Source: JAEUTH01 sp044230205
GTDB taxonomy: Bacteria > Bacteroidota > Bacteroidia > AKYH767-A > OLB10
Assembly (NCBI GenBank): GCA_044230205.1
Contig: JBGARN010000138.1
Coordinates: 1-9,354 of the forward strand
DNA: 9,354 nucleotides
Reading direction: 5' to 3'
The notes under the pieces were generated by a model. That model was not told where the DNA came from. It did no database searches and saw nothing but the letters and a program-made list of their open reading frames with translations. Below are positions 1 through 7,411 of the stretch, piece by piece; within the stretch, counting starts at the first letter, position 1, and every line of letters starts with the position of its first letter. The translations under genes and the position numbers were made by a program.

Positions 1-315
1 GTTGCTAAGCCTGATCCATTTGTTTTGCAAACAGCTTTAAACGATTTCTATGTGAATTACCAGATCAATGCATATACCAATATGCCGCATCAGCAGGCTA
101 TTATCCTGTCGAACCTTCATCAGCAAATACAGGATAAATTTAATGAGGCCGGAGTTGAAATCATGTCGGCACATTACAGCTATTTACGCGATGGTAACAA
201 TACCACCATACCTGCTGACTACCTGGATGAAAACTATAAAGCACCTCGATTTAATGTAAATGTGGAAACCCCGGATAAAAAAGAAAGTACCAGGCAACTC
301 AAACTGAATCTTTAA
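1..315 (+). CDS. MscS-family mechanosensitive ion channel, C-terminal fragment
   Basis: The frame is open from the first base to a TAA at 313-315, so this is the last 104 residues of a gene that starts outside the window. The fragment opens with PFVLQTALNDFYVNYQINAY and continues with a helix (LSNLHQQIQDKFNEAG) and the short strand EIMSAHY. In MscS-type channels, which release solutes through the inner membrane under osmotic shock, the cytoplasmic alpha/beta domain ends in this way: an 'FYV.Y..NAY' strand, a helix with 'L...IQ..F...GIEI', then a variable polar tail. The pore helix and beta domain are not visible. The tail after about residue 75 is polar and ends in KLNL. nadE begins 61 bases downstream on the same strand with a possible promoter between. 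The assignment rests on recalled family pattern; I am fairly sure of family but not of subfamily. Confidence 0.8.
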   Translation, partial: VAKPDPFVLQTALNDFYVNYQINAYTNMPHQQAIILSNLHQQIQDKFNEAGVEIMSAHYSYLRDGNNTTIPADYLDENYKAPRFNVNVETPDKKESTRQLKLNL

Positions 316-317
316 GC

Positions 318-350
318 TTTGATCATCTTTAATTTCAACTTTTACCTTTA
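318..350 (+). promoter_or_regulatory. Possible Bacteroidota promoter for nadE
   Basis: TTTG at 318-321 is followed after 21 bases by TACCTTTA at 343-350. The Bacteroidota consensus is TTTG, 17-23 bases, then TAnnTTTG; only the last G is missing here. Transcription would start near 356, leaving a leader of about 20 bases before the nadE ATG. AT-rich DNA yields such matches by chance, so this is tentative. Confidence 0.35.
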
Positions 351-376
351 AAGATTTAATACCGAACAACAAAGCC

Positions 377-2014
377 ATGCGCATAGCCTTAGCACAGTTA
401 AATTATCATATCGGCAATTTTGAAGCTAATGTTGAAAAAATAATTGCTGCTATTAATGTCGCTAAGGAACAAAAGGCAGAACTCGTTGTATTTAGCGAGC
501 TTTGTATTTGCGGGTACCCTCCACTTGACTTTCTTGAGTTTGATGATTTTATAAACCGATGTTTACTTAGTGTCCATAAAGTTGCAGAAGCATGTAATGG
601 AATAGCAGCCATTATTGGTTCGCCATCAAAAAATCCGGTTTTTGAAGGAAAAAATTTATTTAATGCTGCTTATTTTATTAATAACGGCAGCGTAAGTAAA
701 GTTGCATATAAAGCACTGTTACCCACCTACGACATTTTTGATGAATACCGCTATTTTGAACCTGCTGTTAAGTTTTCGTGTATCAATTTTAATGGTAAAA
801 AAATTGCGCTTACAATCTGTGAAGATTTATGGAACCTTGATGAGGACCCGCTTTATACCTACTGCCCTATGGACGACCTGGTGACTTTAAAGCCGGATTA
901 TATTATCAATATAGCCGCTTCGCCATTTAATTATAATCATGCAGAAGAACGAAAATCAACACTTAATAAAAATGCATTAAAGTATAACCTACCAGTTATT
1001 TATGTAAACCAGGTAGGAGCGCAAACCGATTTGATTTTTGACGGAGGCTCCATGATAATGAACCGTGATGGAAGAATTGCAGAGCAATTATCATATTTTA
1101 AGGAAGAAATTAGAGTGGTTGATTTGCAAGAAACTTTGATTAATAAACAACCTCCAATAGCAAACAACGATGGTAAGTATGAAAGAATATACCATGCATT
1201 GATTTTAGGAATCAAGGATTATTTTACTAAAATGAAATTTAAAACTGCCACATTAGGTATGAGTGGTGGTATTGATTCAGCAGTGGTTTATGCGCTGGCT
1301 GTTGAAGCATTGGGCGCTGAAAATGTTTTTCCGGTAATGATGCCATCGCAGTTTTCATCACAACATTCAGTAAGCGATTCAGAAGAAATGATAAATAACC
1401 TGGCAACAGGTTTCCATAAACTGCCTATTAAAGATGTATTTAAAAGTTACGAAGAAGAATTAAGTCCTCTCTTTAAAGACTTGCCCTTTAATATTGCCGA
1501 AGAAAACTTACAGGCACGTATAAGGGGTAATTTGCTGATGGCATTGAGTAATAAATTCGGTTATATTTTACTCAACACTTCCAACAAAAGTGAACTTGCC
1601 GTGGGATATGGAACATTATATGGCGACATGTGCGGAGGAATTTCAGTTATTGGTGATTTATACAAAACCGATGTATATGAATTGGCCGTATATATCAACA
1701 GTAAAAAAGAAATTATTCCGCAAAATATATTCACAAAAGCACCATCAGCTGAATTACGCCCAGGGCAAAAGGACACCGATTCATTACCGGACTATAACGT
1801 ATTAGACAGTATATTAATTCAATACATCGAACAACGAAAAAGCATTAATGAAATTATTGATTCCGGGATTGAAGAACAATTGGTTTCCAGAGTTTTACGA
1901 ATGGTAAATCAAAATGAGTTTAAGCGATACCAGTTTGCCCCGGTTTTACGTGTCTCACCACATGCTTTTGGCTTGGGCAGAAGGATGCCTATAGTTGCAA
2001 AATATCTGGGCTGA
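377..2014 (+). CDS. nadE: Glutamine-dependent NAD+ synthetase
   Basis: This is a complete 545-residue enzyme that makes NAD+ from deamido-NAD+ (nicotinate adenine dinucleotide), ATP and glutamine, the last step of NAD biosynthesis in the cytoplasm (EC 6.3.5.1). The N-terminal half is a nitrilase-type glutaminase domain with the expected catalytic triad: Glu41 in FSELCICGYPP, Lys112 in YKALLPTYDIFDEYRYF, and Cys148 in TICEDLWN. The C-terminal half is the synthetase domain: the ATP pyrophosphatase loop SGGIDS at 296-301, TSNKSELAVGYGTLYGD at 401-417, and the PSAELRPGQKDTDSLPDY region at 456-473. Length fits the two-domain type of about 540 residues, so ammonia from glutamine can be channelled within one protein. 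ATG at 377 is chosen because MRIALAQLN is the normal start of the nitrilase fold. No frameshift is seen. It stands between an MscS channel gene and a small lipoprotein gene, neither clearly related to NAD metabolism. Confidence 0.97.
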   Translation: MRIALAQLNYHIGNFEANVEKIIAAINVAKEQKAELVVFSELCICGYPPLDFLEFDDFINRCLLSVHKVAEACNGIAAIIGSPSKNPVFEGKNLFNAAYFINNGSVSKVAYKALLPTYDIFDEYRYFEPAVKFSCINFNGKKIALTICEDLWNLDEDPLYTYCPMDDLVTLKPDYIINIAASPFNYNHAEERKSTLNKNALKYNLPVIYVNQVGAQTDLIFDGGSMIMNRDGRIAEQLSYFKEEIRVVDLQETLINKQPPIANNDGKYERIYHALILGIKDYFTKMKFKTATLGMSGGIDSAVVYALAVEALGAENVFPVMMPSQFSSQHSVSDSEEMINNLATGFHKLPIKDVFKSYEEELSPLFKDLPFNIAEENLQARIRGNLLMALSNKFGYILLNTSNKSELAVGYGTLYGDMCGGISVIGDLYKTDVYELAVYINSKKEIIPQNIFTKAPSAELRPGQKDTDSLPDYNVLDSILIQYIEQRKSINEIIDSGIEEQLVSRVLRMVNQNEFKRYQFAPVLRVSPHAFGLGRRMPIVAKYLG

Positions 2015-2033
2015 AAACAATTTATGAAGAGCC

Positions 2034-2054
2034 TTAAAAAATCATATTTTTTAA
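2034..2054 (+). terminator. AT-only perfect hairpin after nadE
   Basis: TTAAAAAAT (2034-2042) and ATTTTTTAA (2046-2054) form a perfect 9-base inverted repeat around a 3-base loop, starting 19 bases after the nadE stop. The second arm holds six T. With no G-C pair the stem would be weak, so it could be a marginal terminator or a chance feature of AT-rich spacer DNA. Confidence 0.3.
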
Positions 2055-2080
2055 TTCATTAAGATTACTACATTCGCTGA

Positions 2081-2491
2081 ATGAAACCCATTATAACCTG
2101 TTTATTGCTTGCAATAATTATGTCTGCATGCAATATAGAGAAGCGTCATTACCGCAAGGGATTTCATGTTGATATACCTGCCAGAAAAAAAATGCGGATG
2201 AAAACCTATCCCGCCATTTTACTTGAACCGCGCGAACCACAACTTACTGCCTCTGTTAGCTCAAGACCTGATATCAACGATCATAAGCAAATAAGCAATT
2301 ACAAAGTTTACGACCGTAACAGAAAACATTACTTTAATTTTCTTCGAAAAATTAATTTTAACCTGAAGGATATTTTTAAACCTCAAAAGAAAAACAACAT
2401 TAAGTCACGAAAACATTTCAATTTTCACCGGCCTAATATTTTTGTGAAGCACGGACGAAAAGTTAAAGTGCATCACTGGCGCAGGAAGTAA
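2081..2491 (+). CDS. Small, highly basic putative lipoprotein of unknown function
   Basis: I do not recognise a named family. The 136-residue product begins with a signal peptide (MKPIITCLLLAIIMSAC): a hydrophobic core at 4-14 and a lipobox-like M14-S15-A16-C17, so Cys17 would carry the lipid and the mature protein would be membrane-anchored. There is no Asp just after the cysteine. Right after it comes NIEKRHYRKGFHVD; from memory, small Bacteroidota lipoproteins often carry a similar 'KR.Y.KG(F/Y)(H/Y)V' stretch. The rest is rich in Lys, Arg and His, especially from about residue 77 to the end (RNRKHYF, KPQKKNN, KSRKHF, KHGRKVKVHHWRRK), with repeated aromatic-Asn pieces such as FNFLRKINFNLK and HFNFHRPNIF. 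No transmembrane helix follows the signal. It lies 66 bases after nadE and may be read from the same transcript. A role in binding acidic polymers is possible, but that is only a guess from charge. Confidence 0.7.
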   Translation: MKPIITCLLLAIIMSACNIEKRHYRKGFHVDIPARKKMRMKTYPAILLEPREPQLTASVSSRPDINDHKQISNYKVYDRNRKHYFNFLRKINFNLKDIFKPQKKNNIKSRKHFNFHRPNIFVKHGRKVKVHHWRRK

Positions 2492-2556
2492 TTACTTAGA
2501 TTTAATTTGCCTCAAGGACAAACCCGTATTATGGAATCCTTACAAGACCAACTTTG

Positions 2557-2583
2557 ACAATTAATTGTTGAATACTAATTAGT
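2557..2583. promoter_or_regulatory. Pair of perfect palindromes upstream of the VOC gene
   Basis: ACAATTAATTGT (2557-2568) is a perfect 12-base palindrome and ACTAATTAGT (2574-2583) a perfect 10-base one. Their centres are 16 bases apart and they lie 45-70 bases before the ATG of the VOC gene, overlapping a TTGACA at 2554-2559. This could be a dimeric repressor site or a promoter region, but short AT palindromes arise easily by chance. I see no convincing TAnnTTTG element here. Confidence 0.25.
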
Positions 2584-2627
2584 TTATTCACTTCATATTT
2601 ATTAACGATCATATAAATTAAAGTAGA

Positions 2628-3056
2628 ATGGAAGAATCAAATAATCTTAAGGAAAACTCAACTTCAAATAATAAAACAACACCAAAAGTTACCGGAATAG
2701 GCGGGATTTTCTTTTTTTCGGATAATCCCCAGGATATAAAAGATTGGTATGCCAAAAATTTAGGTCTGGAAATAAACGAATGGGGCTCGTGCAGTTTTGA
2801 ATTTAGAAATTTAAACAACCCCGAGGAGATTGGTTCGCTTCAATGGAGTCCTTTTAAAAAAGGCAGTGAGTACTTTGCCCCATCCAAAAAGGAATTTATG
2901 ATAAACTACAGAGTTCAGCATATAGAAGCGCTTGTAGCAAGGCTTAAAGAAAATGGCGTAACTATACTTGATGATATTGCAACCTATGACTATGGAAAAT
3001 TTGTGCATATAATGGATAATGAAGGCAACAAGATAGAACTGTGGGAACCTAAATAA
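2628..3056 (+). CDS. VOC-family (glyoxalase/bleomycin-resistance fold) protein
   Basis: This 142-residue protein has the layout of a single-unit vicinal-oxygen-chelate protein, which usually forms a dimer. After a polar Asn/Ser/Lys-rich leader (1-20) come the first strand and helix (VTGIGGIFFFSDNP, then IKDWYAKNLGL), a central sheet (SCSFEFRN, GSLQWSPF), a second beta-alpha unit (FMINYRVQHIEALVARLKENGV) and the closing strands (YGKFVHIMDNEGNKIELWEP). The closing 'DNEGNKIELWEP' and the 'DWYAKNLGL' helix are typical. Of the four metal-ligand positions of glyoxalase-type members, only the last looks kept (Glu137); the others appear as Gly26 or nearby, Gln72 and Asn93. It may therefore lack the usual metal site or use His127 instead. 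Function and substrate cannot be named. ATG at 2628 is the only Met before the fold begins. It faces the minus-strand permease gene. Confidence 0.85.
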   Translation: MEESNNLKENSTSNNKTTPKVTGIGGIFFFSDNPQDIKDWYAKNLGLEINEWGSCSFEFRNLNNPEEIGSLQWSPFKKGSEYFAPSKKEFMINYRVQHIEALVARLKENGVTILDDIATYDYGKFVHIMDNEGNKIELWEPK

Positions 3057-3057
3057 T

Positions 3058-3103
3058 AAATCCTCACTTTTTCCTAATCCGTTAATAAACCTAAAAAGGA
3101 TTT
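3058..3103 (+). other. Bulged inverted repeat between convergent genes
   Basis: The 131-base gap 3057-3187 separates two genes whose 3' ends face each other. AAATCC (3058-3063) plus TTTTT (3068-3072) can pair with AAAAAGGATTT (3093-3103), giving an 11-base stem with a 4-base bulge and a 20-base loop. No T tract follows, so it is not a classic intrinsic terminator. I see no gene or better terminator in this gap. Confidence 0.2.
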
Positions 3104-3187
3104 GCAATAATCAATAATAAGTCGCTGGTATTTAAAAACCTTTTTAACTATTAAATAAAATAACACCAGGCATATAGGTGCATACGA

Positions 3188-4654
3188 CTAGCTTATAGCA
3201 CCTCTTTTTACCAACAAATAATAAACCGGAATGCCTGCAGCAACCAATGCAATTCCTGTCCATGAAATAAATGGTTTAGTGATTATTAAGTTGATACAGA
3301 AAAACAGGGCCAGTAAAATATAAATCATGGGAACGACCGGGTAACCGAATGCTTTATAAGGCCGCTCAGCATCAGGCATTTTTTTTCGTAAAACAAATAT
3401 GCCGGCAATTGTAAACATGTAAAAAAGAATAACTGCAAACATTACATAATCTAACAGCGTTCCGTATTGACCTGATAATGCCAGCACCGATGCCCAGCAA
3501 AATTGTATCCACAAGGCGTATCCCGGCACTCCATATTTATTATTGTGCTGCATTTTGGTAAAAAACAAACCATCCCTGGCCATAGCCTGGTATAACCTTA
3601 CGCTGGCAAGTATCAATCCGTTGTTACATCCAAAAGTTGAAATCATAATCAAAACAGCCATAATTAATGTTCCTGTTGCGCCAAACATCATTGTTGCTGC
3701 AACAGTACCAACACGGTCGTTAGGTGCAAACTGAATGCCTGTAGATAATGCATCCGTTCCATGAGGAATGCCCTGCAACGGAATTAAACGCAGGTAAGCA
3801 ACATTAGCCAGCACATAAATTGAACTAACAATTAAAGTACCTGCAAAAAGGCTGATAGGTATATTCCTCTTTGGATTACGAATTTCGCCAGCAATAAACG
3901 TAACATTGTTCCATGCATCGCTGGAAAAAAGTGAACCGACCAAACCGGCACCAATTGCACCGGCCAGCGCCATACCACCAATTTGTGTTAACAACCATGA
4001 TGAACTTAAAGGGTCTTTCTCCCAATGCTGTAAATCCCAGAAATGCTCAAGGTTTTGTTCCCATACAACAGGATTATTATAAACAAATATGCCAAGTATT
4101 ATTAACCCGAATAATGCTATCAGTTTTGCTGATGTAAAAAGCCTTAGAATAAATTTACCATACTCAATCCCCAAACTATTTAAAAAAGTAAGAATAAAAA
4201 TTGAAAACACCCCAAGCAACTGAGCTGCTGTAAGTTTGTATTCACCTATACCCGGTAAAATGGTTTGATAAAAAATATGATTATCGCCTAATAGTGGAAA
4301 TATTACCCCTGTAAATTTTGCAAATGCAACAGCTACTGCAGCAATAGTTCCTGACTGCACCACAATGAAAAGTGCCCATCCGTATAAAAAACCAATAAGC
4401 GGGTTGAAAGCCTTGCGAAGGTATATATACTGACCTCCGGCATGCGGAAACATTCCGGCTAATTCACCATAACTGAGCGCAGCAAACATGGTCATTAAGC
4501 CTGCAATAACCCAGGAAAGCAATAACCAGCCACCTCCACCAACTTGTCTTGAAATATCAGCGCTCACAATAAAAATTCCCGAACCAATCATGCTGCCTGC
4601 TACAATCATTGTAGCATCTGTTAATCCAAGAGAGCGTTTTTCTTCTTCCTGCAT
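3188..4654 (-). CDS. APC-superfamily amino-acid permease
   Basis: This complete 488-residue, strongly hydrophobic protein should span the inner membrane about 12 times and move amino acids by symport or exchange. The broken first helix carries the APC glycine motif GSMIGSGIF (20-28), where the substrate carboxylate is bound in solved relatives. Helix 2-3 shows SYGELAGMFPHAGGQYIYLRKAF (61-83, glycine/aromatic pattern of the LAT branch). The helix-6 region has SLFSSDAWNN (231-240) followed by the loop GEIRNPKRNIP (246-256), the most typical APC signature. A hydrophilic loop (about 202-225, rich in Trp, His and Asp) precedes it. The C-terminal part FVLRKKMPDAERPYKAFGYP is also typical. It resembles L-type or SteT-like exchangers, but substrate cannot be fixed. 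ATG at 4654 gives a proper N-terminus (MQEEEKRSLGLTDATMIVAG). It is last in a likely three-gene minus-strand unit, 27 bases after the small membrane gene. Confidence 0.92.
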   Translation of the reverse strand: MQEEEKRSLGLTDATMIVAGSMIGSGIFIVSADISRQVGGGGWLLLSWVIAGLMTMFAALSYGELAGMFPHAGGQYIYLRKAFNPLIGFLYGWALFIVVQSGTIAAVAVAFAKFTGVIFPLLGDNHIFYQTILPGIGEYKLTAAQLLGVFSIFILTFLNSLGIEYGKFILRLFTSAKLIALFGLIILGIFVYNNPVVWEQNLEHFWDLQHWEKDPLSSSWLLTQIGGMALAGAIGAGLVGSLFSSDAWNNVTFIAGEIRNPKRNIPISLFAGTLIVSSIYVLANVAYLRLIPLQGIPHGTDALSTGIQFAPNDRVGTVAATMMFGATGTLIMAVLIMISTFGCNNGLILASVRLYQAMARDGLFFTKMQHNNKYGVPGYALWIQFCWASVLALSGQYGTLLDYVMFAVILFYMFTIAGIFVLRKKMPDAERPYKAFGYPVVPMIYILLALFFCINLIITKPFISWTGIALVAAGIPVYYLLVKRGAIS

Positions 4655-4681
4655 ATTTGCGGTTAAACCTGGAATGTAGAG

Positions 4682-4879
4682 TTAAATATCTGTTTTAATT
4701 TGTTCAATATGATTAGTTAAAACTGTCACTCCGAGTAATAATAAAACAATTTTTGTTACAATATCCTGAACTTCGTGAAAATCTTTAAGACCAAAACCTG
4801 AATCCCTGGTAATAATTTTAGTAAATTGAACTGCCTGCGAAATAATTACTAATGCTATTCCTATAATTCCAATAATCAA
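4682..4879 (-). CDS. Small two-helix membrane protein between two permeases
   Basis: I do not recognise this 65-residue product. It has a hydrophobic helix at 2-19 (IIGIIGIALVIISQAVQF), a polar loop with charged residues (KIITRDSGFGLKDFHEVQD), a second helix at about 40-56 (IVTKIVLLLLGVTVLTNH) and a short acidic/basic tail. That orderly helix-loop-helix layout and its snug fit between two same-strand transporter genes (gaps of 26 and 27 bases) support a real gene. The start is uncertain. The TTG at 4879 gives the form listed, but the open frame continues upstream as ITQANLSALG, and the codon at 4909-4907 is ATA, overlapping the TAA stop of the transporter. An ATG there would form the familiar 4-base ATGA-type overlap. 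It might be an accessory subunit of either permease or unrelated; nothing in the sequence decides. Confidence 0.5.
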   Translation of the reverse strand: MIIGIIGIALVIISQAVQFTKIITRDSGFGLKDFHEVQDIVTKIVLLLLGVTVLTNHIEQIKTDI

Positions 4880-4905
4880 TCCTAAGGCACTTAAATTTGC
4901 TTGAG

Positions 4906-6581
4906 TTATTTTTTTCCTGTAAACATTTTTGCCAAGTAAAATAATAGATGGCTAACAGCTATAACCATTGAACATATAAACAAAACATCGTCTTCATTTC
5001 CTGCTGATAAAGTATAGTGATGTAATAATGCTACAACGCCAAGAACAATTGATAAAGAAAGTCCAGTAATAAACAAGGGATTTAGACTTAGGGTATTACC
5101 CTGAGCATTAGCTAACTTACTTCTCTTTGTTCCATACGCCAGGTAAATATCTATTCCAATCAGCATCCAGATAACCAAACGCAGCCAGGTATCTAATGGC
5201 AAAAACACCATCATAAACAAGCAAGAGAAAATTCCTAATATTGGAACCAAAGGAACCAATGGTGTTTTAAATGCTCTTGGCAAATCAGGTTGTTTAACAC
5301 GAAGCACCCAAATACCTGCACAAACTAAAACAAAGGCAAGTAAAGTTCCGATGCTGGTCATTTCACCAACAACACGTGCAGGAACGAATGCTGCAAACAA
5401 ACTCACAAAGAGCATGAATAACAGGTTAGACTTCGCAGGAGTTTTATATTGATGATGAACATTTGAAAAAACTTTAGGTAAAAGTCCATCTTTACTCATA
5501 CTAAAAAATACCCTCGACTGACCCATTAGCATAACCATAATAACTGATGAGTAACCGGCAAGGATGGCAATAATAATCGCTTTATTCAGCCAGGGATAAG
5601 CAGGAGTAATTGTTCCATCAGCGCCAACCGGCCCCATGTGATCAATTGCTACAGCAACAGGGGCAATTCCATCAACACCTTTAAAACTGTGGTAATTGGC
5701 AACGCCAGTCATGACATGAGCAAACAAAATATAGAGCACCGTGCATATAGCCAATGAAACCAGGATACCGATTGGCATATCACGTTTTGGGTTTTTAGCT
5801 TCCTGCGCTGCAGTAGATACTGCATCGAAACCTATGTAAGCAAAAAAGATAATACCTGCAGCACGTACAATTCCACTCCACCCGAAACTGCCGAATTCGC
5901 CAGTATTTTCAGGAATGTAGGGTGTATAATTATCGCTGTTAATGTAACCCCAACCCAGTGCAATAAATATCAGCACAACAGCTACTTTTAATGCTACGAT
6001 GATAGAATTTACAAATGCTGACTCCTGCGTTCCCTTAACAAGCAACAGTGACATTAAAATCACTATAAACACTGCAGGAAGATTGATCATTCCCGAAACC
6101 ATTGATCCGTCAGCCAGTGTCATTGAATCAAAAGGTGACATTGTAAGTGCAGCCGAAAAATGAATATCGTAGTAGCCAAAAAACTTTACAAAGTAACGCG
6201 ACCAGCTGATAGCAACAGTAGCTGCTCCTACTGCATATTCAAGAACCAGGTCCCATCCGATAATCCATGCTATAAATTCGCCCATGGTAGCATAACTGTA
6301 AGTATATGCGCTACCCGCTACAGGAATCATACTTGCAAATTCAGCATAACAAAGTCCGGCAAATGCACAGGCAATAGCAGCAATTACAAACGAAATTAAC
6401 AGCCGGTCCGGCATTATGAGCCGCTGCACCTGTTATTGAAAAAGTCCTGTTCCAATAATTGCACCTATTCCCAGTGCTACTAATGAACGGGCAATTCCAA
6501 TGTTCGCTTTAAACCTTTCTCCGAATCGGCTGCTTCATTTTGCAATTCGGTAATTGATTTTCTGACCCAGAGATTTGCCAT
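4906..6581 (-). CDS. Cationic amino-acid/polyamine transporter, APC superfamily (YfnA-like), 5' end frameshifted
   Basis: This is an inner-membrane amino-acid transporter of the YfnA/CAT type. From 6429 to the TAA at 4906-4908 the frame is intact and shows CYAEFASMIPVAGSAYTYSY, GWDLVLEYAVGAA, and the helix-6 signature AGIIFFAYIGFDAVSTAAQE with EAKNPKRDMPIG. The real start is ATG at 6581 (MANLWVRKSITELQNEAADS...), but the frame breaks three times. One G seems lost from the GG at 6497-6498, one T from the run at 6439-6443, and two T near 6398-6399. With these restored the product reads LKRTLGIARSLVALGIG, AIIGTGLFSITGAAA and HNAGPAVLISFVI, recovering the APC helix-1 motif. The repaired gene is exactly 560 codons, normal for the family. 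Either the sequence has homopolymer errors or this is a recent pseudogene; I favour error because all else is conserved. It heads a probable operon with the small membrane gene and second permease, behind two promoter-like sites. Confidence 0.88.
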
Positions 6582-6632
6582 AGTTTAAGTTGTGGAAAAT
6601 TTAGTTTATGATAATTAATATTCGAAACCGTT

Positions 6633-6664
6633 CAAACCTACATGATTGAATTTGAAAAGACAAA
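6633..6664 (-). promoter_or_regulatory. Bacteroidota-type promoter of the transporter operon
   Basis: On the minus strand TTTG (6664-6661) is followed after 20 bases by TAGGTTTG (6640-6633). Both elements match the phylum consensus TTTG-N17-23-TAnnTTTG exactly. Transcription would start around 6627, giving a leader of roughly 45 bases before ATG 6581. Its position between the HAD gene and the transporter gene fits. Confidence 0.6.
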
Positions 6665-6688
6665 TCTAACCTGAAATACATGTTTCAA
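6661..6688 (-). promoter_or_regulatory. Second, overlapping promoter-like site
   Basis: TTG (6688-6686) and TAGATTTG (6668-6661) are separated by 17 bases, also within the Bacteroidota promoter rule, though the upstream element is only TTG preceded by A. Its TTTG is shared with the upstream element of the neighbouring promoter, so the two could be alternative start points. Confidence 0.35.
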
Positions 6689-6704
6689 TATTGTGTATTT
6701 TACA

Positions 6705-7337
6705 TTAGCGGTTCCACTTGAGAACTCCCTGAAGTAATGTTTCAACACTCTCCTCTTTTAAATTGAGATAAAAAGCCTGAAGGCCACTTAGCTTAGCACC
6801 TTCAACATGCTGTTGAGTGTCATCAATAAAGATTGTTTCAACAGGATTCAATTTTGAATTATTGATTACAAAGTCAAAAATTTCTTTGTCAGGTTTTCGC
6901 ATACCCATCCGGCACGAATAATACGTTTTATCAAATATTGTTTTAAAAACAGGTTCTCCATAAAAGGATTCATGATCACTCTCAAATTTTTCAACATGAA
7001 TATTATTGGTATTACTTAACAAATAAATTCTATAGTCTGATTTTATTTTTTTCAGCCAATTAATTTTTTCCTGAGGTATCAATGCTAACATGGCATTCCA
7101 GGCATCATCAATCTGTTGGTTGCTTACCTTTTGCTGAATATATTTTTTAACTTCCTCCCTGAACTCAATGTCACTTATTAAACCTTTATCAAACAAATCG
7201 AAAAATGATTGTTGCTTTTGCTGAGAGTAAATATTATCAAATTCAGCAGCGCCCAGATTCTTAAAAGCATCACTTGTTGCTTTCATATTTAGTGGAATAA
7301 GCACACCGCCTAAATCGAAAATTATATTCTTTATCAT
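6705..7337 (-). CDS. HAD-superfamily hydrolase (phosphatase), YihX-like
   Basis: This complete 210-residue cytoplasmic hydrolase probably removes phosphate from a small metabolite. The HAD motifs are in order: motif I FDLGGVL with nucleophile Asp8 (the second Asp of the usual DxD is Gly here, as in the DLGxV branch that includes YihX); motif II LLSNTN with Ser108; motif III Lys148 in GMRKPDKEIF; motif IV IDDT with Asp172-Asp173. Residues about 15-90 form a small helical cap (C1 type, subfamily IA). YihX itself acts on glucose-1-phosphate and some relatives on FMN, but the substrate here cannot be told. ATG at 7337 is directly before the nucleophile strand (MIKNIIFDLGG), so the start is secure. 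It lies downstream of porV but is separated by a strong terminator, so it likely has its own promoter; I could not find a good one. Confidence 0.92.
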   Translation of the reverse strand: MIKNIIFDLGGVLIPLNMKATSDAFKNLGAAEFDNIYSQQKQQSFFDLFDKGLISDIEFREEVKKYIQQKVSNQQIDDAWNAMLALIPQEKINWLKKIKSDYRIYLLSNTNNIHVEKFESDHESFYGEPVFKTIFDKTYYSCRMGMRKPDKEIFDFVINNSKLNPVETIFIDDTQQHVEGAKLSGLQAFYLNLKEESVETLLQGVLKWNR

Positions 7338-7411
7338 TATTTAATCTATGTTTTGCCGGCAATAGTTCTTCAGCAAATGAATTATTTTTAATTCAAATTA
7401 TTAAATGCAAT

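Noticed and set aside
2811..3107. 98-codon open frame on the - strand opposite the VOC gene
   Set aside because: It overlaps a conserved VOC gene and its translation shows no domain, signal or sensible composition.
3172..3178. CACC...GGTG mini-hairpin region between the convergent genes as a terminator
   Set aside because: Only four pairs with a 9-base loop and no T tract; too weak to support.
4906..6429. ATG at 6429 as the true start of the YfnA-like transporter
   Set aside because: It would remove helix 1 with the substrate-binding glycine motif, and its first residues (MQRLIMPDR) are an out-of-frame reading of a conserved segment.
7338..7411. Promoter for the HAD gene
   Set aside because: TTTG occurs twice on the minus strand here, but no TAnnTTTG with allowed spacing was found, so no site is listed.
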